This document shows positions 1-13,260 of a stretch of 64,000 nucleotides of DNA, in pieces. Source of the stretch: Tetrahymena elliotti 4EA (Eukaryota; Ciliophora; Oligohymenophorea; Hymenostomatida; Tetrahymenidae). Under the pieces are notes generated by a model. The model was not told the origin of the DNA, did no database searches, and saw only the letters and a list, made by a program, of their open reading frames with translations. The DNA lies in assembly GCA_000231825.2 (NCBI GenBank), contig JH720351.1:248001-312000 (forward strand), written 5' to 3'. Each line of letters begins with the position of its first letter. Position 1 is the first letter of the stretch. A program made the position numbers and the translations under genes.

Positions 1-54
1 CTTATTTATATAATTATTTAGAGAAAGTAGATGATATTTTCTTATTATTCTTTT

Positions 55-1299
55 TCAAGATTGTTATAATTGTTAGCTGAGTTACTTTCTAGCTTCTTCA
101 GCTTCGAATTAAGATTGCATTTGGAATTATTACATTAAATTTAATGCCAATTACTAAGCATCGTTAATGATAGTTTCAAATTATCTCTTTTCATCAAGGG
201 GACAGTCAGGTCTGTTAATAATTTCCTATTATATTAAAAATGAATTAATATTTATTTTCTAATTTAAAAATTTAAAATTAATCAATATCTTTGAATGATT
301 AAAAAATCAAAAGTGTCGACCAATTTTCTAGAAACTAAGCATTTATAATTTTTTACATTTAATAATTGAGAGCAACCAGGGATATTTGAAGCCTGTAAAA
401 TTTCTGATGCACGGTTAACCATTGTAGCGTGCTCGGGTTATAATTTCATTTTATTCATTTCATAAAGCATATGTTAAAGCTAAGCTATAGTAATATTCTT
501 CTTTTATTCAGGACTCAATTAATATGATGCACCCTATTACATTTATTATTATTGAGCCTAAGAACCGCTTTATGTAGATGCAGAAGCGAAAGAACCTTAG
601 CTAGAAGCAGAAGATCCTCCTGTAGTTTGCAACATTTATTACTATGCAAGCAATTCTTAGTATTGTTAAGCTAAAAGTAATTATTATTGTTGAATCTAAC
701 TAGACTATTTATTTAAAATATTTTTAAAACAAATTTTCATAACAATTTAATCTGTTTATTTAGAATTCCTGTTGGTTTATTTGCTAAAAATGCTAAATTA
801 TCATATTTATAATTAATAGAACTTACTGAACTAGGAACTTAAGGTTCACCGTGAGAAAAATAGCAAGCCTATCCATATCTGCATGCACCAATATCATTAT
901 ATTTGCATCTAATTGATTTGTAGGATTGAATTTGAATGGGATTAGTTAAAACATTGGCTATGACAGTAGGATCCTTGATTGGCTATTTTATTTAACAAAT
1001 TAAATATTACAAATTAAGAAAAAAGCTATTATTTCATTTATTTATTCTAACTAATTTATATAATTACGTCATTAGGGTTTCTGAGCTCTTCTTAACCATG
1101 AGCAAAGTGGCATTTTGCACCAATTTAGCAATTACCAGCTTTTAATAATAAATAATAATGTAAAATTAAAAACTTTGTGTCTTTGAAATAAGAAATGGAG
1201 CTTAAAAATAAAGACAAATATTTTACATGTTTGCCAATGTCTGCAAAGATTAGTTTTATATTTTTGGGTAAAGGTTGCGTAGTTATATTATTGCATCAT
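55..1299 (-). CDS. Tandem CCCH zinc-finger protein, TTP/ZFP36-like
   Basis: Five exons in the ciliate code: 1299-1227, 1138-1068, 982-827, 704-357 and 225-55, giving about 272 residues and ending in TGA. Two fingers are visible. Finger 1 has Cys19-x8-Cys28-x5-Cys34-x3-His38, preceded by the YKTNLC lead-in and followed by ELR, the classic tristetraprolin-type context. Finger 2 has Cys74-x7-Cys82-x5-Cys88-x3-His92, one residue short of the usual x8. The rest is Gln/Ser-rich with a helical segment near residues 150-200. Family members bind AU-rich elements in mRNA 3' ends and promote decay; that role is inferred here. Splice phases agree at all four junctions. The intron at 826-705 could be placed differently because its beginning is also open. 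Confidence 0.88.
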
Positions 1300-2670
1300 T
1301 TTCTTTTAACAATTATATTTATATCTAATTAAACTTTTTTATTTCTTTTTTGATACTTCAAAAAAATTTATTATTGATTCTATATTTTTTAAATTGTTTA
1401 ATATCCTCCTTTTAATTTAATTTCTTTCTAACTTCAGATTCCAAAAATATTTCTATTTTTCTAAATTATTTACTAAACATTATTTAGAAACAATACTACA
1501 AAATTTGTAAATTTTCGCGCTAAGCTATTATATTTTCTGCTAAGTTTCTCAACTCCTAAAATCAAGCCAAAAATTAATCAAAGTAAGACTATTTTAGCAA
1601 TAAAAAATTCTTTTTAGAGTAATAAGATAAAGTTTAATTTAAAATTTCAAAAAATGTAGCTTAAAATTTTGTTTCATATTTTTAAAAATAAAATTTGTTC
1701 GGAAAGTGATAGATAGATTTTACAAAATCAGAATAAATAATAGTTATTAATATAAAATCAGAATATTTTTCAATAAATTATTAGTTTCATTTAGAAAGGG
1801 AAAAAGTAAACTCAAGAACACTCACTCCAGAAAAACAGGTAAAAGTTAAACGAATTATTTAATGAGAAACAAAGTTTATTTTATATAAATTTATTATTTT
1901 TTTGAGTTAAACTTTTTTTTACAAAAAGAACCAAAAATAGATTAAAAAACAAAATAATAGACTAATATCTCAAGTCTTAAATAAAATAGATAAATAATTG
2001 AGAAAATTTAGTATGATTTTAAAATAATTAATTAGCAAAATAAAGGTGTAAAGTTGAAATGAATAAATGCATCTAAAAATTCAATAATATTTTTGCAAAA
2101 AAAATAAAAAAGCTCTTTAAAACTCTACGATTTTTTAAAAGTTTTTTGAATAAATTAAGATAAAAGATGAATGAAAAACATCAAGAGATTATTAATAATT
2201 ACAAATTTTTCAGAAAGATTATGTTTATTTTTAAATGAAAAGATAATATAATACTTTAACAAAAAGAGATTTTGAATAAATATAATTTTTGGAATAGTAA
2301 ATACAAAATTGATAAAGTAAATAATATAAACTGAAGAATTTAACATATAAATAATAAAGTTTAGTTGTAATGCTGCAATATATTAATAGAGATTTGTATT
2401 GGATTAAATTGATTAATTAATTTGAATATAAAATTAAATTATTAATACTTTAATTTATTTATTGTTAGTTAAATATTTTATTTGTTTTAGGTAAATTAAT
2501 TAGAGAAAAGTGTAAAAGAAGGTGGGTTTTATTTTATAATTTTTTTAGGTATTTATGAGAGTAATTTTACTGAAGTAATATTTTTTTCAAAACTGGAATC
2601 TAATTTGCTTAATAAAATAAGAAATATATCAATCTCATTTTCGTTACTTATTTATTTGTTTATTATCAAT
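1300..2670. other. Intergenic, no gene seen
   Basis: AT-rich spacer between two minus-strand genes. No coding composition or conserved motif was seen in any frame. It should hold the promoter of the zinc-finger gene and the 3' region of none or of the phosphatase gene to its right. Confidence 0.6.
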
Positions 2671-5504
2671 TCAATATTTTATGTTGTCATCTGTAAAGTC
2701 AATTATCTCACATTTTTTATTAGGGTTTGCCAATTTATCATATTCTGATTCTTTTTCATTTACTTTACTGTTATATGAAGAAAGTTAATTGTGGTTTCTA
2801 TCAAGAATAATTTAATCTAGTTAGACAGAACTAGGATCTACTTCTATTTCTTGTTCTTGAATTTATTAGGTTTACTGCATCAGTAATTTAAGTTTAAAAT
2901 TATCACAGTATTTATTAGATTGAGGAGGTTGGTTATTTTTTGAAGACTAGAAATATTGGCTGATCTTGTTTAATTTAGGTGAAGTTTAAATTGGTTCCTT
3001 CAAGAAATCTATAAAATCTTTTTAGGCAACTGGTGAGTTAAGATTGAGCATGCCAATATCATATCTTTACTTTTCAAATGATTTATTTAATCTATTAGGA
3101 TCTTTTACCTAATAATCTTCATCTGGACATGTTTTATGAATGAAATAATCATCTGTCCTAGGGGTTCCCCTTTCCAACAATTTACGAGTAGATTCTAATT
3201 TGTTATTACGAACAGAGTTTAAGTTATTTTGCTATGTGCCTATTTTTTGTTCATATTCTTCAAGCATTTATTATTAGAGTTAATCTTCATTATTCTGACT
3301 AGATTGCTTAGTTTTATCCTCTGTTGGTAATTATATTTATAGATCTTTTTTCTTATATTTTTTAATTGCTCCACTTTATGTACTTATACTTGCACTTAAG
3401 TTTTTGCTACTTGTGTTATTATTATTCTTTTATAAAGTCTCTTCTTCAGGACTATTGACACTTTCGTCATTTATAATAGATGGTTTTTTACTTTCCTATT
3501 CATTTTAACCTTCTTTATTATCTATTGCATTTGTATTTTTGCTATTTATATTTGTGTTCTTAGTAGATACTGAATTAATTATTACTTATGACTCATCTCT
3601 ACTAATACTAGCAGTTTATTATTACATTAATCCTACTGTTGAACCTTCGTGTTAAAGTAAGCTTCTCTATTTTTTTAATTAGAGTCTCTTATTAAATCTA
3701 ATATGCTCTCCTTACATATTAATGTAATCTATATAATCTTAACTTAAATATTTTTCCATCCAGCTCTTTGTTGTTCTTACATCTTAAACCTTCAGATATA
3801 TTATAAAATCATTAAATTTTATTGAAAATCAAATGAATAATTCATTAATCTAAACTCAATATTCATTTCTTATCCAAAAAATAGATTTTAATTAATGAAA
3901 AAAATATAAATTTCCTCTTTATTTTAGTTAATTTTCAATAAAAATTACTTCTGAAAGAAACTAAAGGAAAGGTAGCATTCTAAAAAGCTCCCTATCATTA
4001 TCGTCTTAGAAAAAATTAGATATTTAGATAGCATTCTCAGGCTAGAATAAAAAAGAGGTTTCAGAATTCTTTTTTAAAATTAATAAAAAAATGTAAAAAA
4101 TTGTGATTTAAATTAAATATCTATTGAAAAGATCAATACATCAACTATGAGAATATCTTTCATGTCTCTTCCAATCTTGCTCAAATCCTTTACAAATAAA
4201 CCCTAATAATTAGTACAGTTCTCTCTAAAGAGTCTGTAGCTCACATATTTTTTTGGATCTATCAAATCACAAACAGGATCAGCGTACTATTAATAAAAGA
4301 ATAACCTTGAATCAATAATTATAATAATAATCTACTAAATAATATTACTTCTGCTAAACTAGCAGTATAAATAACAACTTCAAAATACTCACTAGCTTTT
4401 TCTAAAAAATATTCAACTCCTGGTCTTTTTTTGACGTGAATAGTGAAGGGAATATTTTACACTTTGATCTATAAATAGAAAAAAATATGAAATTACATTG
4501 TGAAAATAAAATAGATTTATTATCTATTATAATTACTTAAAGTGTATAATCTGAATTGCCCATGGGTTGAAATGAGCTGTGCACAAGAGTTTCATCTAAA
4601 TCCAATATTAGAGTTTTTTTTCCCTTTTAATTATTATTTTAAATAATTAATTTTTCTCTTACATTAACAACTAAATTTATAAATTTCAGTTAAAGAAATT
4701 TTGTTAGCAAATTAGCTAAATAAATAGTCAATAATTCCACATCATTAAGTTTTATAATGAATCAATCTATCAATCAATAAATTTACTTTAGCGTGTTCAA
4801 ATTGTTATCCCAACTGCTTAGGTTCTATTTCTTCTTGAGTTGATTTTTCATCAGATTATTATTGTTAGCTTTTATTTATTTATTAATTGTTTATTATTCA
4901 TCTCTTCTTAGAACTTATATTAATAAATTTACTTTTGAGAAGATCCCATAAAACATCTACATAGTAATTCAATAAATGATTATTTCTTTTTTTTTTACAC
5001 TGTTCCTGGAGTTTTAGTATTTTAAACTGTTGGCTACCCTCTATTTTTTTAAAAAATATAAAAATTATTGAATTTATATGAAATGAATGCGATTCATAAT
5101 ATAATCGTCCTCATAATATCATCCAATTCATCTGAAGATCAATTATACTGAGTAATAGAATAAATCAAATAATATGCTGCACTTTTAATTAACTTAAGCA
5201 ATAATGTTATTTTAGATTGGCTGACTATTTTAAATTAGTTTCATCTCTATATTACTAGTTCTTTTTTTTTATTTGCTGTTCGAAAGTGATTATTATGAGT
5301 TCCTTTTAGACGAATTCTTGCTTTGAGCTATCTTATCTTAGCTTAATTAGTCCTTTTGATTATCAGAATTTAAAGAGTACTATTGCTAGCGAGAGTTGCT
5401 TTATTATTGAAAAAAGGCAAAATTAATATGAGATTGATAATTTAAAACTCTAATAAATTATATGATGCAGATAAATATTTTGAAATATTATACGTTGTAG
5501 CCAT
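2671..5504 (-). CDS. FCP1/SCP-like (NIF domain) phosphatase with long C-terminal tail
   Basis: Eight exons: 5504-5449, 5398-5183, 5040-4933, 4868-4537, 4468-4349, 4286-4140, 4041-3949 and 3789-2671, about 729 residues. The catalytic box DLDETLVHSS lies near residue 215 (HAD nucleophile Asp and second Asp). It is followed by a KKRPG stretch, YTASLAEYADP and a basic loop ending DILIVD, typical of Ser/Thr phosphatases acting on RNA polymerase II CTD or related proteins. The tail of about 370 residues is polar, Gln/Asn/Ser-rich and has no domain I recognise. Two oddities: the frame shifts by one base at an A4 run (4750-4753) inside exon 4, and the usual DNSPxxY segment after DILIVD is missing at the 4139-4042 intron junction. 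The catalytic core is otherwise convincing; activity is uncertain. Confidence 0.85.
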
Positions 5505-7140
5505 TATTGATTGGTATTATTTTCAAACTTAACTCCACACCTATCTATCTATTTATTATTTCTTACTCTTAAGAAAGTATTATTAACTATTTCTATTAAA
5601 TTTTTATATCGTTATTATCAATTTTTAATTTATAAATTTAAGCAATTATAAGAGATTCCCTTTTGAAGCGATCGCTATTATTTATTAATTTTTTGCTTGA
5701 ATTAATCTCTAAATTTTTTTTTACTTTCTTTTTGATTTGTTTTTGGTTGTAAGTAAATAACTAGATAGGTAGGCTAACACAGGTTATTCTGTAATTATGA
5801 ATTCTTCCTTTTTAAATCCCTTTATACAAAATCCTGACTAAAAAAAATTCATTATCTCTTATTTTTAAGCCAAATTCATAAAATAGTATTCATTCATTTA
5901 TTTTCCAATCCTACTTGTTTAGTTATCACTTTTTTTTCTACTTTAAATAACAAAACTCTTGACCAATTTTACAAATTTTATTGATGCTACTGAGCGAGTA
6001 ATTCTAAAAGCAAAATATTTTTATAAAATTACTAAACATCTGATGTTATTATTTTTCATCTAAGTTTTGTGTTTATATTTTTTGTCCTTTCGTTTCTTGA
6101 AATAGCTTAAAAACTCCAATATGAATCTTCCTAAAATTATGCAGAAAAATATCAAAATAAATGATTAAATAAATTAAATAAGATAACACAGAATTCTACT
6201 TGAGTAAAAAAATAATGTTTATCATCTAAAACTTTGAATCCTTATAAAAAAAATTGAAAATTGACATTAGATTACTCATCTTTTATGAATAATTTTGATT
6301 ACAAATTATTTTTTTTAAAAAGATTTATCCAGTAATTCTTAATCCAATTGATCTTTAATATATAACCAATCAATCTGAAATCAAAATAATTATAAATATT
6401 TTAACACTATTTCTTTGATAAAAATCAATTTAGACCTAAAAAATATCTTAATAAATAACAGATTAGTAAAAATTATCTCAAAATTAAATATAAATACTGT
6501 AGGTTCTTATTAATTAACATCCATTTATATTTACACTCAATTTATTTTTTGAAATTTTTTTTTTTAATTAACACCTAATTTATATGAAGGGTGTTAATTA
6601 ATAAGATCTACAGTAATTCTTTAAAGAAAAAAGAAAAATTGATAAAAGATTTTTTAAACAAAGAAAGAGATAGATATTACATTATTTTCAACTTAAAAAA
6701 TTAAATTTTGAATTGGTAAATATAATATTTTATTAAATTATCTTAATTCAAATAGAATCAATAAAAATTAAAAGATTAGTGATTATTGGTAATAATTCCA
6801 TAATTAAAAATATCTAAATAGTACTTTAATTATCTAAAATAAATTAGAAGAATTGATAATTAATATGTTATTGAATGAAAAAACTTAAAAATAAATAGAT
6901 TGAAAAGAATTCAAATGAGAATTTAATTTATCTTTCAAATAAAATCAATTTAAATAGATTGATTTTTAATTGAGTTAGCTTGCTCATAAGAAAGTATTTA
7001 CGCATATAGTAAAAATATATTACTTTTTATATCATTTAACAACTTTCATGATTTGATTTTATCATTACATTTAGTAAATTGTGGTGTAATTAAATTTAGT
7101 TTTTAAGTTAAAAAGTAGGCTAATTTACTAGTACTTGATA
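5505..7140. other. Intergenic, contains a small inverted-repeat element
   Basis: No gene was recognised. The stretch separates two minus-strand genes and carries the hairpin element annotated at 6495-6615. The rest is low-complexity AT. Confidence 0.6.
6495..6615. repeat. MITE-like element with terminal inverted repeats
   Basis: A 121-bp unit that starts TACTGTAG and ends CTACAGTA. Its arms pair over about 30 bp with a few mismatches (TTCTTATTAATTAACA on the left against its complement on the right), and an inner palindrome around AATTAACACC extends the hairpin. The TA at each end would fit a TA target-site duplication as in Tc1/mariner elements and ciliate internal eliminated sequences. It has no coding capacity. 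Alternatively it is a simple long hairpin. Confidence 0.6.
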
Positions 7141-9653
7141 TCATTTTCTTAATGTAGTAAAGGGAGTAATATTTTATTTAATATAACTTCTTTAAGTATT
7201 TTATTCATCTTGTCTTTTTGATAGTTAGCCACTATTGCTAATGCTTGAGTTTTGATTGTTGCTTCTTTTTGTGTTACTGCTTTTTGTTTATTAAGTTTTA
7301 AAATTTTAAGTGTTAGAGATTTGTGATTGCACATCTTCTTCTTCTGAATCACTAGAATAGTGCTAAAAATCTAAATTGTATGACAATATACCAGGCTTAA
7401 AAATTAATGAGTTTTTAGATCTCTCATCCATATTATTCCAGTTATTTGATCTAAATATGTCAAATATTCTCATGAAATTAAGTTTAGTAATATTGTTTGT
7501 TTCTTCAAATAACCTACTAAGTACATAATCAATGATCTTATTATCAAAATCGTTTGAAGCATAATTGAAAGTATCTTTTATTTGTTCCCAACTAACAAAA
7601 TAATTAGTTTCTTAGTTTTTCTTCTAAAAGTAAATTTCAGCATACTATTTCAATGCTGCACTGTTTTTCTGTATGTCCTATTTAATAATTTTATTTTTTC
7701 ATTCAGCCAAATAGCAATTTTATTATAGTCAATTATTAAATAATAAAAAATGAATTACTTCAACACATTTCTCCCACATTATTTTTTCTTCTTAATCACT
7801 TTCATAAATTATGACATTTCCTATAATGAATCTAAAAACACTTCTTGCAACCTTATAATGGCATTTAGCTCCTAAGTTAACTTCTATCATATTATCTTAA
7901 TTATCTTCTATTAAGAATCTAGAAATAGCCAAAGCATCACTTTTATCAGGTACATTGAAAGGATCTCTAATTATTAAAATATTTTTTAAGTTGATATCTT
8001 TTAAAAGCATTATTTAGACTTTACCCTCTAAGTTTCAAAATCAAATACTCTAAAGAAGTAAATCCTGCTTTTTTAATCTACTGAGTGAAGATCCTTTAAA
8101 TAGCATTTTCTAAAGGAACCCTTTTTAATCTCAATCTAAAATTAATTTCTTTTGCTGAAAAAGTACAAAAACAATTAATACATACAAAATAAAGTAGAGA
8201 TATATTTTACCAATTCTTAAAACTTGATCTGATTCTATTTTAGGTACCTTAACTATTTTTATAGGATCGTTTTTCTGCAAAATATTATTAGATATTGAAA
8301 CAATTTATCCTAAATCCTAAGGATAGCTTTTAATTTCAAATTACTAAATTTAACTGTCTAAAGCCTAAAGAGTATTTTAAGAAACTTAATATTTTTTCTA
8401 TAAAATTGATAATTGTTTTGTTAAATTTTCTTTTTCGTTTTTTAATCTTTCCTATTCAATAACATCATTCTTTTTAAGAGTCTTTTATTAAAATTATCAA
8501 AAAAAACATTAAATAACTTTATTATTCTTTGAACAAATCAACCTGAAGAATTTCCTAAAGCTCTTTGATTTATTTTCCCTGAAGTTCAATTTACTCTTTC
8601 TGATGGTTTAAAAGAATTTAGTTTCTCTCATTGTTTTAAAAATCTTTTATTTACTCAAAATAACTTTTTGTATTTTTCTCTTTAGGAACCATCTTTTATA
8701 ACTTTTCAAACTCTTCCTTAGCTTTTTTCTATTCCAACTCAAACTATCTGTAGTCTTCAATCTATTAGCTTAATCTAAACATTTCATCACTCTCTTAATC
8801 TTCTATTTCCTAATATTCTTCTAGCTTTTAGCGTTTTATTTTCCCTTGCTTGTTTAATTAATCAACTTGAACAGATAATTTATCATTTGTTTCTTATAAG
8901 ACAGTTAGATTTGTTTTCAGATGTATCAAATTCTTTCTCATGCTTCTAGGGCTCATCTATTCAAATTATTCTAGTGGAATCTCATCATTAGCTCTAATCA
9001 TAAATAAAACATGAATTTAATATCAATATCATTTTAAATTTACTCAAAATGTTAATTATTCTAATTTTCATCTTCTCTTCTATATTCCATGTTAAGACTA
9101 AATTGCTTTTGTCTTATCATTTCTAAATAGTGCTCATATACATCCATAGTATTTTAATACTCTTTCCTTTTTAAAAATTTAGGATCTTTCTTATTCCTCT
9201 CTACTTAAATTTCCTTTTAATCAATTTCTTCTCTCATTTCTTCCAATAATTTTTTGAGGTTTAAGACTAACATACTCTTTTTATATATTTAAAAGATAAT
9301 TTTAGATAAATCGTATTCTAGTTTAATAATATACCTACTGCTCATAGATTTTAGGACCCTTCTTTTTAATAACAAACTATTCTACCTTCAAGACATAATC
9401 AATCAATTTCTATGATTCCTCTTCAATTTACTTTTATCTTTCTATTAACCTAAAGTTATCCTCCTTTAGCTTATTTAAATCATTTATTAAATGAACTTAT
9501 TCTTCAAAAAGACCTTCCTTTATAATAACTATTTGATTTAATCATTTTTATGAAATAATATAATACCTTATCTTTAGCACTCTTAACCTGTTGCCAATTC
9601 ATAAGTAGCTTTTATGAGACACTTTTTATTTTAATAATATCATTGAGATTCAT
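7141..9653 (-). CDS. Coiled-coil protein of unknown function
   Basis: Exons 9653-9567, 9517-9044, 8993-8543, 8481-8211, 8154-8025, 7966-7759 and 7677-7141, about 706-719 residues, ending in TGA. Long charged Glu/Lys/Gln helices fill roughly residues 30-450 (coiled coil). A globular helical C-terminal part of about 200 residues follows, then a Ser/Asn/Gln tail. Paired helix-loop-helix look-alikes in the C-terminal part suggest degenerate EF-hands, but no intact calcium loop is visible. Within exon 2 the frame changes between about 9318 and 9357. Either a 40-nt intron with a GTCC donor lies there or one base is inserted. I do not recognise the family; a cytoskeletal or basal-body role would be a guess. 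Confidence 0.75.
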
Positions 9654-12600
9654 GTAAAATAGATTCCATTTTTTCTATTAATAATCTAAATAGTATACCT
9701 TTGTTCTAATTTTGAGGAAGTTGTGCTTATATTAAATATAAAAAAAGTATTTAATATCTGCAAAATTAGATTAGAATATTCATTTTAAATATAATTTTAC
9801 TCTTAATCGAAAGCTGAATAAGGTCTATTAACATTGTTTTGCTATTAAGTTTTATTTAAAGCCAAGTTTTTTATGTTAAAAGCACTAAAAGGACGATTCT
9901 CTTACTAAATACTCATTATAATAAATTCACTTTAAATAAACGATCAAGTTTTAAATAGCTTTTCTAAATTCTTCTTTATATTATAAGATAAACTATTATT
10001 ATTAATTCAATCTAACTAAAAATGGCTTTAGTATGATTTCTCTATCTCTTTAAATGAATATCCTAATTAAATAGCAAAATGATATCAATCAAACAACGAT
10101 TTAAAATTTGTGATAAATTACTATTTAATCTTTATGTCAACAAAATATAAAATCTTAATTATTAATTTTATGAAACTAAAACCAATTATTTGACTGGAAA
10201 ATTTAACAAACTCTCTCAAAACTATTGAGATATAAAGAAATATTTTATTTAAAAAAAAATAACATTTTTCATCTAAAGAAGATTTAATTAACACAAAATT
10301 TTTAATTTTTAAATTAATTATGAATTTAGTGGTAGATAATAAGAACCTGTCAATTATAAATTTGAATAACTTTCCAAAAAACTCATCTTCAAACATAATT
10401 TTTTTTAAATTACCACAAGATCATAAAAATTTTGATTTTGACTTTCCATTTTTGATTTAAAATTAGTTTTCTTTTTTGCTTTCTATCTTTTTGAGTAAAA
10501 TAGTGAAAAAAGTTTTTAGTTTGTGTTTGATTTTATGATTTATTATTTGATAATCTGCGAATATTGCCCATTAAAAAAATTTTTTTTAACAATATAAAAA
10601 GAGGCTTAATGATATATATTTGAGTTGAATCGTACTTACTTATAAAAGAAAATTTGGTCGAATTTACTTTAGTCAATTAAAGAAATGCATACTTTTTAAA
10701 AATAAAAAAATTTTATTTAATAAAGTTGAATAGTTGATGGATACAAAACATTTTATTTGCACAGAGTTATTATAACTTTGTTTTTTCAAAATAATTTTCA
10801 GTTTATTTAAATAATTTAAGGTAAATTTTACATTTTAAGGCAAAAGCAAAAAAACAATTGAGTGAAAATACAAATAAATCTTTAATTATTTCAGAAATTT
10901 ACAAACATTCTTTTCTATTTTTAATGTAAACAAAAGCTTATTTTTTCTATTAACGACTTTTCTGAACAAAAAACTTAATCATAACCAATATCCTATTAAG
11001 AATTGTTTCTCAACCTAATAATAATTTTAATTGAGTAACAAGATATTTTCTTATTTGTTTTTCTCCCTTTTTTAATTTTTAGATGATTGGGTAATTATTA
11101 AAACAAATAGATTTAGACTCTTTTTGGTTTCGAACTAATTTTTCATCATAAACGTGAAATTATTCGTTTGAGTTCTTTAGAACATATATTTCTAAATTTT
11201 AAGTTAACTTAAGTTTTTTCTGTAGTTTATTATGATTTTAATAAATGCATGGATAAGAGCAAGCTCTTCAAATATTATAGATTCAAAGATAAAAATATTT
11301 AAATTGATCTTTTTACTAGTTTCACTAAAAAAATAAATATTTCTATTGGATGTCTAGTGTAAAATAATTATATTTTCATATATAGAAGGGTATGTTTTCT
11401 ATCTCAATCCCCTTATTAATACTTTAATTAAAGTATATATTGATTCTAGATTATAAAAGCGATAGAAATTATAGCTAACTAGCAAATTTTAAAGTAGAAA
11501 TGTTTATTAATGAAAATTATAGAAATAGATAAGGAATTAATTAGCTATTTATAATTTGATTTAGTTTAATTTATTTTTCATTTAAAACTTCATTTTTCCA
11601 AGCGAACAAAATGAAAGGAAAGAACTAATTATTTTCTTTTATAAATGAGGTTGTTTTTTAAGAAATAACTCTTTGATAAATCTATTAAAGACTAATGGTT
11701 AATTTATTGTAAAAATTTTATTATGAAAGTCTGTATTCTCTATTGTAATCTTTTTTAGTGTATTATTTTTATTAATCTAAATGTTTGTTCTTTTACTAGA
11801 ATTTATTGGAGAGATGTTTATTTATTTACCTATGAATTATTTTTCTTAATACACTCAAAAATAGTTTTTTGCTTTATTTGAATAGAATTATAAAATTATT
11901 TTTAAGAATTACATTCTAAATATAGATGATTCGATATTCTTTCAGCTTATTTATTAAAATTAACCGAAGCTCTTTGATTATTATGAGAGAAATTTAAAAA
12001 AAGATTTAGTTTACATGTTTCTTAAAATGAAAACATAATTTAAATTTAACAAAGTAATTTAAATAATTTTTTGAATTTGTTTTTATGATTAGCCTCTTAA
12101 AATTTACAAAATTTGCAGTTTATTGTTATTCAAAGACTGTTTACACATAATTTTTTTCTTAATCAATTATTTTTGGGAAGGGATGGGATAACTTCTTAAA
12201 CTTTATTTGAGGCAATATTTTATCAAATAGAATTAATTTTTCCCATTTAAAATTGAAAAAATAAATACTCCTAATTAAAGCAGTGATAAAAAGTGCTTAA
12301 GATATTTCATTTATCTAATAGTCAAATAAAACAAAATATTTATAATCTAATTAAATTAAAAAAAATTATAATCTGACAAATCTTAAAAGGACAATCGATT
12401 TTGCCTTTAAGTAGTTAACTAAAATTTAATTTATACAAAGTTAAAGAATAAAGTAAAAACAATCATTTACCTTAAGCTGAATAAAAAGTAATCTTTAAAT
12501 TTATCACTTTTCCATCTTTATTTTTTAATTTTTAAATGATAAATGCTGAAAAATTCTAAATAATTTAATCTTTTTACAGAGAAATACTAGCATCACATCA

Positions 12601-13260
12601 GCACTAAAACTTAAAAATATCTTTTTTTACATTTTTTTGGAGTATCTTAAAGATAAAATTTATCTAGAAATATCTCTATAAATATTTTTTTGTAAACAAG
12701 TAAATAAAACTAAAAATAAAGAAATGCTACATTAAGTGATTAAATCTAAATATGAATACATAAATTAAACGTCTTTATCATACTTTAGCAAAATTCTAAA
12801 ATAAATAATGAATAGGATGAGCAAAAGTAATGTGAGTTCTCAAAAAAACTTAAAGAGAAAATAAAATTTATTTAAGAAATTAAGATTGAGGTTTAATTTT
12901 TATTAAAATAAATCAAATATTTTTGTCCACAAAGTTACTTCGTATAAAAAAATCGTACAGTTAAATATTTCTTTTATATTTTTTCTTAAAAACAGCTCAT
13001 GAAAAATAAATTTCTTCTGATAAAATATTACATATTTACTCAAATTTACATCAAATAAATTATAGAATAAGAGTATCTCAAACCAAAAAACCAAAAATAT
13101 ACATTAAATAATTTGCCATAAAATAAATAAATAAATTTGTTATTTTTTACCCTAAATATTTAATTTACTATTTACAAAACTGAATTATCATTTAATTAAT
13201 TAGATATAAAACTCTATATTGTTACATACCAACCAAAATAAATAAAGTGTCTTATCTAAA
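9654..13260. other. Long AT-rich spacer without a convincing gene
   Basis: No ORF here has family motifs. The most coding-like stretch is a plus-strand ORF at 11249-11443 (64 residues in the ciliate code, starting MDKSKLFKYY, ending TGA). Another open stretch at 12990-13260 (+) could be an upstream part of the LRR gene. Neither is supported by a recognisable domain. Confidence 0.5.

Noticed and set aside
2922..2936. Resembles the 15-bp Tetrahymena chromosome breakage sequence (core GAGGTTGGTT)
   Set aside because: Four mismatches to the consensus as I know it, and it lies inside the coding tail of the phosphatase gene.
10121..10396. Minus-strand ORF of 91 residues
   Set aside because: Phe/Ile/Lys-rich translation typical of random AT-rich DNA; no motif, homologue in the window or splice context.
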